From Amborella trichopoda (Eukaryota > Streptophyta > Magnoliopsida > Amborellales > Amborellaceae): 64,000 nucleotides of DNA. The translations under genes and the position numbers were made by a program. Positions 33,861 to 46,187 of this stretch are shown in pieces. The DNA is taken from the NCBI RefSeq assembly GCF_000471905.2, contig NW_006498220.1, forward strand, positions 321,692-385,691. The letters are read 5' to 3'. Numbering within the stretch: the first letter of the stretch is position 1; each line of letters starts with the position of its first letter. The notes below the pieces were generated by a model. It was not told the origin of the DNA and did not search any database. It was given only the letters and a program-made list of their open reading frames with translations.

Positions 33861-34219
33861 GTCGCTTACTCCAGGCCAAAGTTGTGTGTGTTCTAGCATT
33901 ATTAACCTTAGTGAAGTTGCACCTTGACTCTAACCTATTATCCTCGATCATGACTTCTGATTCCCACTAAGAGAGCCATATGCATACTATTATCCCCACT
34001 GGAGTTAGGGTCGTTTCTACTGCTGTAATCCCCAATGGTCTGCTTCACACTTAGTTATTCTGTCCTCAAGGATACAAAAGACCCACATGTGTCACCTCTT
34101 CCCCAATAAGGTCAGCTTTCCTATCTGGACCCCTCATCGGTCCTACCTATCTTATCCCCAGGGAGTCAGACTGCTACCCACAGACCTATTCCCCATAAAG
34201 TCTCACCTACATGGCGACC

Positions 34220-35010
34220 CAAGCACCAGTCCGTGCTACGTGACCCTAAACTGCATAGCCTTAGTCTATATGCACGACCCTAAACTGCATGGTCCAAACT
34301 GTATGACCTTAAACTGCAGCGGAACTCCAGTTGCATGACCATAAACTGCACAATCCTAGTTGCATGACTCTAAACTGCATAACCACGATATGTGCTGCAT
34401 GACCTTAAACTGCACAACCCAAGACTGCATGGTCCAAAATATATGACCTTAAAATGTAGCGGAGGTCTAGTTGCATGACCTTATAGTGTACGGTCCTATT
34501 TGCATGACTCTAAACTGCATAACAATGATCCAAACTATATGACCTTAAACTGTAGCGGAGGTCTAGTTTCACGACCTTAAACTGCATGGTCCTAGACTGG
34601 ATAACCATGGGTTCATGGTGCAAGACCCTAAACTGCACAGCCCTGGTCTAGATGCATGACCCTAAACTGCATGATCCGTGCTGCATGACTTGAAACTGTA
34701 CAGATCTGGTCTAGATGCGCGTCCCTAAACTCCATGGTCCAAACTATATGACCTTAAACTGTAGGTAAGGTCTAATTACATGACCTTAAACTGCACGGTC
34801 CTAGTTGCATGACTCTAAACTATATAACATGGTCCAAACTTTATGACCTTAAACTGTAGCAGAGGTTTAGTTGCACAACCTTAAACTGCATGGTCCTAGT
34901 TGCATACTCTAAACTTCATAACCACGGTCCAGCTGTATGACCCTAAACCACAGTACACGTCCTGGCCATATGACGATAAACTACTTTGCACAGGTCCATG
35001 AGGCATGACC
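34220..35010. repeat. Satellite-like array 'gcatgaccttaaactgca'
   Basis: More than 20 copies of a 20-40-bp phrase around 'tgaccttaaactgca', arranged in a higher-order unit of about 100 bp ('ctgtagcggaggtctagttg', then 'cggtcctagttgcatgac'). Two further decayed copies are at 35355-35455. The same phrase occurs in the 3' region of Tat-C at 51150-51245. 35460-35985 is unique, AT-rich and gene-free. Confidence 0.85.
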
Positions 35011-35987
35011 TTAAACTTGCCCCCACATACGTGCTCACACCTTTTACGTGCATCTTCGCGTACGTCTTACCTAACCAACCTGTTCGTGTGCGCGCACCAC
35101 CTTTACTATCTCCCCATGAGTTCCTACATTTCATCATCCTACATTAATCCTCAGTGAGTCTCACCCGCACTCACAAAAATGTTGAACAATCCCGCCAACT
35201 ATACTCATCGTAAGCTAATGGGTCACCATTTTCCATCCACCTTTATACATCATCCATCTTTCATAGGTAGCCTCGTGCCATCTTCTCAAAAGTGAGCTAA
35301 AATCACTACCATGCTCACTCCATGGCCTCTACAGACTGCAATCCATCTCCATTATGGTCCAGCTGTATGACCTTAAACCATAGTGCACGTCTTCACCGGA
35401 TAATGATAAACTGCTTTGCACAGATCCTGAAGGCATGACCCTAAACATGCCTTAACAAAACAATGAAATAATGAGTATGGTGTATACCTTAATAAGGGAA
35501 CTCCATGAGTAAAAATGACGGACGGGCATGGTCACGAAACCATGAGTAAAAGCAATTCTGTGAATAAAAAAAACAGGCACGGTGAAAACCTAAAAGGGCA
35601 TTGTGAGTAAAAATGGAAGAATAAGGGTGGACATGACCATAAGATCATGGGTAAAAGATCCCCAAATAAGAAGAAGTTGGTGAAAATCGTCTCAACGGTG
35701 TCGCTTCCCAAGTTCAAGTGAAAATCCACAAAGGACACTTGGACCAATAAACAGGTTGATGCAGCACTCGCCTCAATAGGGGGCTTCAGCCCTCACTCAA
35801 AAAAATAAGAAAAATCCTTGGTATCACAATACCAAGGTCCAAAAATATGATCTCTAAGGAAAAAATTCTGACAGCCTGAGTTCAGTTGTAAAAAGGACTT
35901 GAAAGACAGAATACTCGCCAAGATGGTAAGACAAGTCTCATGAGGAAGAGCATCATTCCCAAGAGGTTACAAATACATTCCAAGATG

Positions 35988-36400
35988 CTAGAGACTCCTC
36001 GAGAAGGCTAAGTCAACCATGAATTTGGAACCACAATAAGATGATTGTCGTTGCTGCAAAGCAGTTGGTAGGGGTGGTTATACCCAAAGCTGGTTATCTC
36101 GACAAATTGAGGTACCCTACCTGCCAAGGACAACTGGTGCACGACGCAGATGAGTGTTGACAAAAGGCTTTCCAATTGAACAAACAAGAAAGAAAGTCAC
36201 TCCGATGAACTAAAGGCTCCGCAAGAAGGCTAAGTCAGCCATGACATTGAAGCGGCAATCAAATGATTATCGTAGCTGCAAAATAGTGGGTAGGGATGGT
36301 TATACCCAAAGCTAGTTATCTTGATAAACTGAGGTACCCTACCCACCAAGGACAACTGGTGCATGACGCAGACGATCATCAGCCAAAGGCCCTTTTGTCG
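35988..36400. repeat. Tandem duplication, unit about 217 bp
   Basis: Two copies beginning at 'gagaaggctaagtcaaccatga' (about 36000) and 'aagaaggctaagtcagccatga' (about 36217). Both contain 'ggttatacccaaagct' and 'gaggtaccctac', the latter echoed by 'gaggtacc(c/t)tgcc' in the repeats at 57421-57730 of Tat-C. Confidence 0.75.
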
Positions 36401-36499
36401 TTTATCCAAGATAAAGAAACCCAGACCAAATGGGACCAATGCCCTTAATCATGACAGTTAATTGCCAAACGGGCCCGATTCTGACTGACGAGGTCATTA

Positions 36500-36774
36500 C
36501 AAAATCCTCAACTTCAGAATCACAAACATTCCATACGAGGGTGAAGAATTCGATAAGATCCCTAAAACAAGTCTCTTCTCCCCTAAAGTCTCCATGGACG
36601 AACCTGCGAACAATGCATCCCTATGTCTGAGCATCCTAGTTGCACCATTGCGTGAATCTCCTCGGCATTCACGTGGTCCTGTGGTTAGAAAGAAAAAAGT
36701 AATCAAGTCGACATAAATGTTTCGAATGTTGTCCTTCTCGCTTCTCTCGAAGTGCAACGTTTGGCGAGGCAAGC
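36500..36774 (+). promoter_or_regulatory. Conserved block before the Tat-B 3' LTR
   Basis: Matches 300-546 (Tat-X) and its last part matches 58130-58201. It contains a hairpin at 36740-36755 (GCTTC-tct-CGAAGTGC, flanked by GTTG...CAAC) and ends GGCGAGGCAAGC next to the LTR, the expected polypurine-tract position. Conservation between old copies suggests a role in plus-strand priming or packaging. Confidence 0.5.
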
Positions 36775-38087
36775 AGTTTGAACACATTTTTCAGCATCTT
36801 GGTCCCTGATGCAAAATAAAGAGGGAAGCAGGTCAATAAAGCCTACAAAATAAGTGGAAATTTTGGCAGCCTCATAATTTCCCCATAATTAGTCAAGATC
36901 TACATCATCACTCTACAAGACCACCTGCTAATTTTTATCATGATTAGATATGTCTAAGGCAGTGAACACAAAGAAACAATTTAAAAAAAATTGGCCTCTA
37001 TCACCCTAAAATGGATCATATAACTAGAACTACATTTTTGGTGTGTCAAATAGCTGTGGGGCCACCTTCATTAGATCCAGCATGGTCGAAAATCCCTACG
37101 TGTCAAGTTTCAACTTAATCGAGCACTCCAAGACAAAATTATGGGTAAAATACCGAAAAGGGGTTGGCCGCACACTATTCCCGTGTGGGCACCCTGTACC
37201 AAAACACCATTAAAGGTGGTTATTTTCACAGTCACGAGTAGTGACTCTCAGGGCCTATATCTCACGTGATCTGAGTCAGATCATGCTTAAATTTGGTGAG
37301 GTGTTCGTCTCATCGAGACGAGCGTTTCGATAGGTGGTACGCCCAGTGAAGATGCCCGAGCAGGGAGAAAAACAAAGAGAAGTTGCTGATCTGTGAAGAA
37401 AGTTGCAGAAAATTCAGCAACAGCATGCCATACTACAGCAGCCAAATCATGACGCTCGCATTCCTGATCGGCACGAAACCAATTGCATGATGTGCGTAAG
37501 GTCCGCGACCATCTCTAATTCGAACCTTGCATACGATGAATGGTTGGATTTCACACACAGAGGAATCAAGGCTGCTATAAATTCTGGCTGCCGGATTGCA
37601 TGATTCCGGCCAAAAACTCTACACGACCAAATCTTTGTCTGGACATGAAATCGAGCTGCATTTATTACACCGTGATCGTGACAGCATGCTCAGTGTGATT
37701 CAGTAAAGAAATCATAAAGAAACATCAAGGAATGAACACACAATCGATCCAAAGTATTCAAGATTCAAGAAAATTTCAAGTTCCATGATCATGGCTTAAA
37801 AACATGATTCATGGCTCGAAGTTGGTATCAAATCGATCGTCAAGCCAAGCCCCACAAGAAAATAATCATCTTTCGATCAAACGGGCATCAGAACACCCGG
37901 ATCAGTTATAGAAGATCACGCAAGTTCTCAGGCAACAGCAAGGATTGTTTTGAAAGTCCACACATTGTTAGGCAGGGGCAAAACAGTCCTTTTACACCAA
38001 TTTTTAAAATTTCTTTTCATTCAAATAAATTGTAATTATCTTCAATTTTAGGTATTTTTTGGGCGTACACTCAGGTTTTAATCGAAT

Positions 38088-38097
38088 TATATATAAG
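38088..38097 (+). promoter_or_regulatory. TATA box, Tat-B 3' LTR
   Basis: TATATATAAG followed by 'catgcaaatccaaatt' as in the 5' LTR. Confidence 0.7.
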
Positions 38098-38544
38098 CAT
38101 GCAAATCCAAATTGTAAAGGACCTTCTATTCATTTCACACAACGATCAATAAAATTACAATTTCCTCTTGAACTCATTGGTGCGTCTTGGAGAGAGAGAG
38201 AGAGGAGAGAGAAGAAAAGGGTCGATACCTTTCGGTAAGGTAACTTTCTCCCCCATCTTTCTCTCTCCTCTCATCTTTTTCTCTCCTCCACCTTTTTCTC
38301 TCCTTCCCTCTTTCTCTCTCCTCTTCTTTCTTTCTCTCTCCTCCGCTCTTTCTCTCTCCTCTTCTTTCTTTCCATCTCCTCTCTTTCTTTCTCTTCTCTT
38401 CTCATCCCTATCTCTCTTTCTCTCTCTTTTTTTATCCTTATCTCTCTATCTCTCTTCTTCTCATCTCTATCTCTCTTTCTCTCCCTTCTTCTCATTTTTA
38501 TCTCTCTCTTCTTCTCATCTCTATCTCTCTTTCTGCTCTTCGTC

Positions 38545-39120
38545 TAACACAGTCAGTGAAGCCTAGCGCCGACTGTATCTTCTCTCTCTTCTTGTCTAAC
38601 ATAATTGACGAAGCCTAGCACCGACTGCATCCTCTCTCTCTTCTCATCTAAAATAGTCAGCAAAAGTCAACGCCGACTGCATCCTCTCTCTCTTCTTGTC
38701 TAACACAATCGGTGAAGCCTAGCACCGACCGCATCTTCTCTCTCTTCACATCTAACATAGTCGATGAAACTCAACGCCGATTGCATCCTCTCTCTTTTCG
38801 TCTAACACAGTCGGTGAAGCCTAATGTCGACTGCATCTTCTCTCTCTTCTCTATCTAACATAGTCGGTAAAACTCAATACCGACTGCATCTTCTCTCTCT
38901 TCTCGTCTAACACAATCGGTGAAGCCTAGCACCGACTGCATCCTCTCTCTCTTCTCGTTCAACATAGTCGATGAAGCCTAACACCGATTGCATCTTCTCT
39001 CTCTTCTCTGCCAGCACAGCTGACTACATTACCTCTTTCTTCTTTGTCTACCCTAGCCGACGATGCTCAACACTGACTGAGTCATCTTCCTCATCTTTGC
39101 CTAATACAGTCAGTAATGGC
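38545..39120 (+). repeat. CT-spacer/hairpin array, Tat-B 3' LTR, about 11 units
   Basis: Modules near 38550, 38602, 38655, 38708, 38760, 38810, 38862, 38915 and 38968 (period about 52 bp), then two decayed ones to about 39120. Module 38810 reads CAGTCGG...TCGACTG. Stems agree with those of the 5' LTR array but single units differ. Confidence 0.8.
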
Positions 39121-39913
39121 ACACCATCTGTGTTTTTCTCTCTTCCCTCATATTCTTCTTTTTCTTTCTTTCTCTTCCCACTCCCACTTTCTTTCCTTTT
39201 CTTTTCTTATCTTACTCTTCTTATGCTTTTTCTTTATGATATCTTTTATTTCTATTATTCTTTCTTTTGATTAAAGAGGGGTTGAGATTAGCCTATCATG
39301 GTAGTCTTGTTGTTTAGCTGTAATGCTGTGCCTACGTCAATGCCACGACAGACTAACCATCATGAAGCTAAATAGTATCGATATTGACGTCTTGTAGTAA
39401 TCCTGTTGAGCCGCTCTGAGTTACCAAGCCTATTTTACTACCACATCAGGCCAATTACTCATCAGCTTAGTCATCGTGTTGATCTCCCCGCTTAGTCAAA
39501 TTCTTCTCTCCCCCATCTTTCTTCTCTCATTCTTCTCTTCTTCTTTTGAATGTGCATACATGTGTACATTAACCAAAGAGGAAAGGTGAGCTCTGTTGAC
39601 CCACTTGTCTTATAATATTTGCCATATGTGTGTGATTATAGAAAATTGACGAATACAAGCCAAGGGAGGCGATTCCGAACCAGTTTTATTATTGGGGGCT
39701 TTCTTTGTGATCTAAGAGGGTGCTCATGCGAGCCAGCCCGAGTAAGTCCCATACCCACCTTAAATTCCTCTCTCATCGGTTGGTAATACCTGCCCTTGTT
39801 TTTGAACGAGGTTCCCGAGAGAGCAATCTCAAAAGTCCTGGTTTTTCCCGAAACTTGAAACACGTGCCGCCCGATCATCCAGATCCGGAGGGCGAGATTG
39901 AGACACCTAACCA

Positions 39914-39918
39914 CATAC
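39914..39918. other. Target-site duplication, right copy (CATAC)
   Basis: Identical to 20330-20334; first bases of the resumed Chr-2 LTR. Confidence 0.85.
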
Positions 39919-40146
39919 ATTCATTCTCAACATCTACCATTCTACATCACATGTACTTCTATTGCTCATTTCACATGCATAAATCGCCATGTATCCTTAT
40001 GACTACAATGCAATGGTGATGGATCCACTTACTTAAACAACAATGGTGTCCTCTCCACTTCTCTTCTCACTGCTCTCACTCGCCTAATAATTGATACCTA
40101 CCAACATTCACTTCTTTAAACCTTTCGTTAGAGAGAGAGGGATGAG
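39914..40146 (-). mobile_element. Chr-2 LTR, resumed U3 piece
   Basis: Continues the Chr-2 LTR interrupted by Tat-B. 'gatggatccacttac' matches 'gttaaatccacttac' near 9550 in Chr-1 and 'gttagatccacttac' near 61901 in Chr-4. The GA-rich end 'gagagagagggatgag' corresponds to 'gtgggagtgagagag' there. It is cut by the Tat-C LTR start at 40147, just short of the TATA position. Confidence 0.65.
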
Positions 40147-42727
40147 TGTTGAAAGGTATTTTTCATCAACATGGGGCCCCCGCTCAATAAAGGCCTAGCA
40201 AGTAGTGGAAATTCAGATAGTCTTAGAACAGCCCCAGAATAAGCCAAGATCTTCATGAGGTCTCTCAAGAGTCTCTTGCCAAGTTTTGTTGTATTCTGAC
40301 ATGTCTAAGGCAGTGCAGACTGAGAAACAATTCCAACAGAATTAGCCTCTAGCACCCTAAAACAGACCCCTATAACTAGAGTTATATTTTCAGCATCTGA
40401 AATTACTATGGGACCACCACCATTGGATCTGAAACGGTTGAAAACCCCCAAGGATCAAGTTTCAACTCAAACGAACATTTCAAAAATAAGTTATAAGCAA
40501 AAGAGTGAAACAGGAGAAGCTGCACGCTATTCTAATGCGGCCACCCCTACAACACATCACCATTGAAGGGACAGTCATGACTAGTGACTTTCAATGCTCA
40601 TATCTCACTAGTCCTAAGTCGGATCACTCTCAAATTCGGTGAACCTGTTCGTCTAGTCAAGACGAGCAATTCGAAATGTGGCACGCCCCATGACGATACC
40701 CAAGCACGAAGAAAAGCTAGAGAGAAGTTATTGATCTGTAAAGAAAAGTACAGGAAATTCAGCAGCAACATGCCTTACTCGAGTGGCCAAATCACGGTGT
40801 TCACAAATACGATCGACACGAGACCAATTCCTTTGCAGGCATAAGGTCTCGGGACATCTCTGACTAGAACCCCATACATGATTAACGGTCGGATTTTGCA
40901 CATGAAGCCGACGAACAGACTGTAAATTCCATCGTCGAAATCCTTGATTCCGATCAAAATTCCATACTCGCAAAATCTTCGTTCAGCCACAGAATCGAGC
41001 TGTGTTTGCTGCCCTGTGATCGTAGTGGCATGCTCAGTGTGATTCAACGAACAAAACACATAAAAACGTCAATGAATGAACGCACTATCGATCCAAAGTT
41101 TCAAGATCTACTCAAATTTCAATTCACATGATCGTGCACTAAAAACACTATCCATGGCTCAAAGTTTGTATCAAATCGATCTCCATGTCGAGCCCTACAA
41201 GAAAAAGATTATCTTATGATCAACCAAGCACCAGAACGACCCCGAATCAGCCATGTAAGATCACGCAAGTCCTAGGGCAACACAGGGACTGTTCTGGAAT
41301 TCTACGTCTTGTTAGGAAGGGGCAAATCTATCATTTTGCACCCTATTTTCTAATTTATTTTCATTCGATTTAATCTTAATTTCTAGTAATTAGGGTTACT
41401 TTTGATCATCGACCCATGTTTCGGGCATACTTTTATATATACGTACCATCATTGCACGCAAAAGGGAGGAGGCTGAGGCATAACACAAGAGAGAGTTTTC
41501 ACTTAATACAAATTTCTCTTTCTTAGCATTGTGGTGTCACGTTTGAGAGAGAGAGTGAGGTGAGAGAAACTTTTGGTCGGTACCCTAGGATTGAGGTAAA
41601 CCTTCTCTCTCTGCTTTTTTTTTCTTCTTCTCTATCTCTCTTCTCCCCCCCCCCTCTTCTTCGTCTGAGTTCCTTGCCCTCCGGCAGTGGCATCGATGTG
41701 CATGCCTCTCCCTCGGCTTCACAGGTTGTGCATGGTGTTGGCAGTGCTATGGACCCCTCCCGTTCTATTTGTCTGTCTCTTTCTTTCAGTGAAGTTTGTA
41801 GATGCTGCCTATCACCGCCCACAGACGTAGCTGTGATGTCTCGGTAAAGAGCTCAGATGGCGAAGCTTGTTGTCGCCCGCAGGGCTCTTCCTTTACTGTG
41901 CATCTAACTGAGACAGTGATACATATCGTTGCCCGCTAGGAGCTTTAGCAACAACTATCACCGTCTGCAAGCTTCCTTCGAGCGACTGACACCCACCGTC
42001 GTTCTCCTTGTCCCGCACTTAGCGTTATGTGACCAAGGAGAAGCAATCGTCGTGTGCCTCATCAAGAGCTGGGGTCGTCCACAAAGGATGCGTCGTCTCC
42101 TTGCATTGCCCACCGTAATGCCTATTGACGCCCGGACTTCCCTTTTCTCTTTGTCGTCTTGTTCTCTCTTCTCCACCTCTTTCTCCTTTCACTTGACTGA
42201 GGTTAGACCTAACCGATTTTGAGTGGTATTACCACCATGCTGGTCCTGAGAACCATGCAGTCTTGCTACCACTCTGGGTCAGTAAATTCTTGTTGTCATA
42301 TTAGTCTCATAGCCACGTCAAGCTCTCTTCTCTTTTTTATCTTTCACAGAACCTTGCACTTCATCGCCTCCTCATGTGAACATACATTTCCCTAAGATAA
42401 GGGTGGGTTCCTTCGACCCACTTGTCTTATAAATTAACCATAGAAGTGTTGTGCAAAAAAACAAGAGGATTTTAGGTCAAGGGAGGTTATTTCGAACCAG
42501 CTCAAGTAACTGGGGGCTTTCTTTGTGATCTAAGAGGGTACCCACGTGAGCCAGCCCAAGTAAGTCCCGAACCCACCTAAAATTCCTCTCTTATTGATTA
42601 GTATACCTACCCTTGCTCTCGAGCAAGGTTCCGAGAGAGCGATCTCAAATCCCGGGTTCACCAGAAACCCGATACATGTGCTGCTAGATCACCTCGATCT
42701 GGAAGGCGAGATCGAGGCACCTAACTA
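40147..42727 (+). mobile_element. 5' LTR of Tat-C
   Basis: 2,581 bp, TGTTGAAAGG to CCTAACTA. Diverged from Tat-B but with the same order: 'atgtctaaggcagtg' (40301), TATA box, GA-rich tract, 'ggtaaaccttctctc' (41594), CT-rich segment, and the tail 'gagagagcgatctca'. In place of the hairpin array, 41690-42340 has only weak repeats around 'gtcgcccgcag'. A G/C homopolymer stretch lies at about 41646. No gene inside. Confidence 0.8.
41434..41441 (+). promoter_or_regulatory. TATA box, Tat-C LTR
   Basis: TATATATA with 'cccatgttt' upstream, as in the other Tat LTRs. Confidence 0.65.
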
Positions 42728-42730
42728 GCT

Positions 42731-42748
42731 TAGCGACTCCACTGGGGA
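42731..42748 (+). other. Primer-binding site (tRNA-Arg), Tat-C
   Basis: TAGCGACTCCACTGGGGA, one mismatch to the tRNA-Arg complement, three bases after the LTR. Confidence 0.87.
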
Positions 42749-42815
42749 CTTACTATCCCTTAGTCAGTTTGCTCTTGTTTGACCAATTTCCATTTTACTT
42801 TCTACACCATTTTCT

Positions 42816-43540
42816 ATGGCACCTGGGTCGAGGTCTTCCTTATCCCTGCACTCGTGGTTGTCCCAGGGAAGCGAGTTGCTCAAGCGCCCTTCCTACGCCC
42901 CTTTTGAGTTAGAACTCACTATCAGGTTCCCAGGTTCTCACCTGGATTGGTTCGAGAGGGGAAGTAAAGGTAGAGGCGTCCCCGCTTTCTTGCCCTAGTG
43001 GACTGTCCACCAAGGCCCCTATCATGGGTAGCACTCCTGCTGCTGTGCACCCTGCTACTAGCAAATCTCCTACCAGTCGTACTGTTGTGGTACGCCAGAA
43101 GGCTGCCCCGTCCATCCTTGCGAAAGGCAAGCAAGCTGCCATCACTCCTGAGGCTCGTCACAAGGCAACCCCCTGTGCTCCTTCACTACTCCAAGACTCC
43201 GCACCTAGAGGTCGGTACACAGAGGTGAATGTCCTGAGGCCTTTACCCCTAGCACACACTCAAAGGCTCGTGGTCAAACCACTCGAGCCATACCCCGGGG
43301 CAGCCCTCATGTTGCCCTGATCTTGCATCCAGGGCCAAGCCTTCTCGGGCCAAACCCTACATGCACCATGCATTCGCTTTTCATAGCTCAGGGTAGCGCT
43401 AGCTCTTTGTCACCTCGAGCACATACGTCTTCCCTCCCGGCACACACAGCTTCACCTTGTGAGAGACAAGCTCCCACCTCATCCCTCACAAACACAAGCT
43501 CGTGGGTCTTAGCCTCCTCAGGTCGAACCCATTGACCGAC
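42816..43540 (+). pseudogene. Tat-C leader ORF remnant
   Basis: Homologous in place to the Tat-B leader ORF. The frame 43024-43320 keeps 'VRQKAAPSILAKGKQAAI', then frameshifts into 43323-43535. Same basic, Ser/Thr/Pro-rich composition. Function unknown. Confidence 0.5.
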
Positions 43541-45800
43541 ATCGGTCTGACCCTCAAGTCATCTGGACTGCTAACTCTAAAGATGCACACGTACCATCTT
43601 TTCAAGTCCCTCTTAGATCCAAACTCAGGCAGAGTCAGGGACCAACTTCTTCCTTTGCCGCTTTCCTGATGTCAGGAAAGCACCTCGAGCTCTGGTACTC
43701 AAAGGTCTTCCATAAGAGTACCATCTTGAGCCAACCCCAAGTCAACCGAACACCCGGGCCTCATAAAGGAACTCAGGGCAACGCCTTGATATCAGACAGA
43801 GGCCTCCAGCTTCCAAGACAAGAACCCAAGTTTCCCTCCATCCTTGGGCCCCACTCCCTACTCCAGCTCATAGACATGGCCCTTGTCTATTCAAAGAAAA
43901 TGGGGTAGTCCAGGTCTCAGTCTCAGTTTGGGAATGAGGTCCACAACTGCCTCAGGATCAAGCAAAAAAGAGGCCTACAGATCCTGACCAGGGAAACCTC
44001 CAAGGTAGTCGAGGTCACCACCCCTGATGACCTCCTACCTTGTTATCCCTTCTCCCCTTTTCAAACTCCGAAGCCTGAGCAAGTCCAGGAATACTGTTCG
44101 TTGATCAGCACCCAAAAGTCACTGTTCTAAGTTCATCAAGAACCGGTCCTCACAAGATCGGCGTACAAAGCCCAAGTCAAGTCAAGGCAAGCTGAGCCCT
44201 GCCAAACTGACTTGCCACGCACTGCTCACCAGCCTCGGCAGTCCGCTACATCACCTGACTCTGGTCTCCCAGAAGAAACAGTCAGTGTCATGGTGATCAA
44301 TGTCCCGAATGACGCTCAGGCCATCCTCGAAAAGATGGAGCGCCTAGAGGCCTCTATGTCCCCTTCTTCATCTGATTCCCCGACCAGTGAGGACACAACT
44401 CTTAGGTAGACTCCCCCTCCGGTCTCCCAAGACGACACCTCTTCTCGCGGGGTCTCCCAAACCGACATAGATGCTATAGTGGCCCATAACCTCAAGAACA
44501 AGGTCTCGAGCATGCAGGAGATGCCACTCTACCAAAACCTGTATCCCTCGTACATTGACCAGGTCTTATTTCCCTCGAACTACCAAAAAGGTGAACTTCC
44601 CCCTGTTCAATGGTACCATGTCTCCTCACCAGCATACGGCCCACTTCCAAGCAGCTTGTTGGGAGGCGGCAACTGACGGACGTCTCCTCCTCTACCAGTT
44701 CGTCGAGACTCTCAAAGGATCAACCTTCCAATGGTATGCTCGGCTGTTGCCAAACTGTGCACACCGGGTAAGAAATGGAGCAGTTATTCTACCAACGCTT
44801 CTACGAAGTCCAAGGGAACGTGGAAACCATTGAGCTCCTCACCTTGATGCAAGACCCTGGTGAGCAGGTTGACAAGTTCATTACTCGATGGAAAGAGTTG
44901 GTGACCTTTCATGCCACCCCCATGACCCAGAAGGAAGCAATCCAGACCTGCATATGAAACATGCTCCCTGAGATGGCCCTACTTGTCCAGGCATCGAACC
45001 CACTCTCCATGTCAGAGCTCATATCTAAGGCAGTTCTTATCGAGGGATTGTTAAAGTAACACGACAATCCTCTGGAAGCTAGATCACCCAACTCCGACTA
45101 AAACTCTCGCTTAAAGCACCATGGCAACCCAACTACTCCAATTGCTATTAGAACAAAACATGATCTAGCTTCCAGAGGTCACCGTTGTAGAGTCGTTGGG
45201 GCAGGAGTCGAATAAAGTACTGCGCCTATCATAGGAAAGTAGTCCACGCCACTCACACCTGCTACAAGCTCAACGACACTATCGAGGCCATATCAACAAG
45301 GGTCAGATAAAGCTTGAAGAGTTGAAAAATGCATTTGGGGCAGCTGAGGCATCTCATATAGTCACGATCCAAGAGGATGACAGGGCAGAAGAAGGGATCA
45401 CCACCCCAAAGCCGAAAAGGCAGCCCAAGTTCCTGCCTTTAGGGACTAATAACCTCCAGTGCGCATACCATCAGATACGAGGTCATGACACTAGCAAGTG
45501 CACAGACCATAAGCTCATAGCGGAAAGGTTGCAGCAGTATCAAGAGGTTCAGGGTAACTCGGCAAGACACCCTCAGGTCCCTCTTCCGCCTGTGCAAGAA
45601 GACCCCCTGATGCAAGCCCAACAAAATACTGAGCAAGACCCCCTGCAGGCCCTCTTTGAGACAAATGCTCACCCCCAAGTCAGCCAGACAGCCTAAGCGT
45701 CTTGCCTAGGGCACGAAAAAACTCTGGCGCCCCTATCACCAAGTGTGGGGTCACGAACTCAAGGAGTGCACTGGGTTCAAGGACATAATCACTAAGAAAG
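43541..45800 (+). pseudogene. Tat-C gag with three zinc-knuckle-like motifs
   Basis: Pre-capsid 'EETVSVMVINVPND' (44212-44409). Capsid core at 44555-45060 in two frames: 'QHTAHFQAACWEAATDGRLLLYQFVETL' region, then 'FYQRFYEVQGNVETIELL' and 'VDKFITRWKELVTF', with a TGA at 44956. Zinc motifs: 45221-45262 (CHHC), 45460-45501 (CHHC), and about 45741-45780 (first Cys replaced by Arg). The frame 45322-45696 (124 codons) is intact. Better preserved than in Tat-A or Tat-B. Confidence 0.8.
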
Positions 45801-46187
45801 TCTAGCAATGCCACATTGTCTGTGCGGTTCTCTCTAGACACGTCCAAGCCATCGCTCCCGTTCAGGAGGAAGCCCCGCTATAAGCCCCTCATGAGCATGC
45901 ACTGGACCTTTCAGAGCCCTTGACCTCTTAGCCCTGGTAACTCTACCATGGGAGAAGTAGGCTCAAATCCCTGAAAGGTGAGCCAGTCTACCAAGCTAGA
46001 GCCACTTAGCAGGTTAATAGGGCGGTCCAAATACCCCCTCAGGGATCTCGAAGGAGATGGCGAGCCCCCAAGTCGGCCCGCTAAAGGAATCATCTTCCTC
46101 AGCCACCAGTCAAGGAAGAATTCCTCAGGCCCCTTCCTCCATTCATCCCAAGCGAAGATTTCCTCATCTTATCATCCAATCTAGCAG

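Larger units (their letters stand above)
20335..39913 (+). mobile_element. Tat-B: full-length Ogre/Tat-like LTR retrotransposon
   Basis: 19,579 bp with two related LTRs (20335-23949 and 36775-39913), a tRNA-Arg PBS, leader ORF, gag, RT, two RNase H domains, integrase, and a 5-kb 3' untranslated region with several tandem repeats. It is flanked by a perfect 5-bp duplication, CATAC (20330-20334 and 39914-39918). Size, primer, leader ORF and dual RNase H fit the Ogre/Tat group. Protease was not found, and the coding frames are broken. By eye about one base in eight differs between the starts of the two LTRs, so the insertion is old. Confidence 0.9.
36775..39913 (+). mobile_element. 3' LTR of Tat-B
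   Basis: 3,139 bp, starting AGTTTGAACAC (altered TG) and ending CCTAACCA, followed by CATAC. Same order of blocks as the 5' LTR, without an N gap. The CT-rich segment is at 38250-38550. No gene inside. Confidence 0.9.

Noticed and set aside
38250-38550. Coding region rich in Ser/Leu (plus) or Arg/Glu (minus)
   Set aside because: CT-rich LTR segment; both strands open by composition alone.
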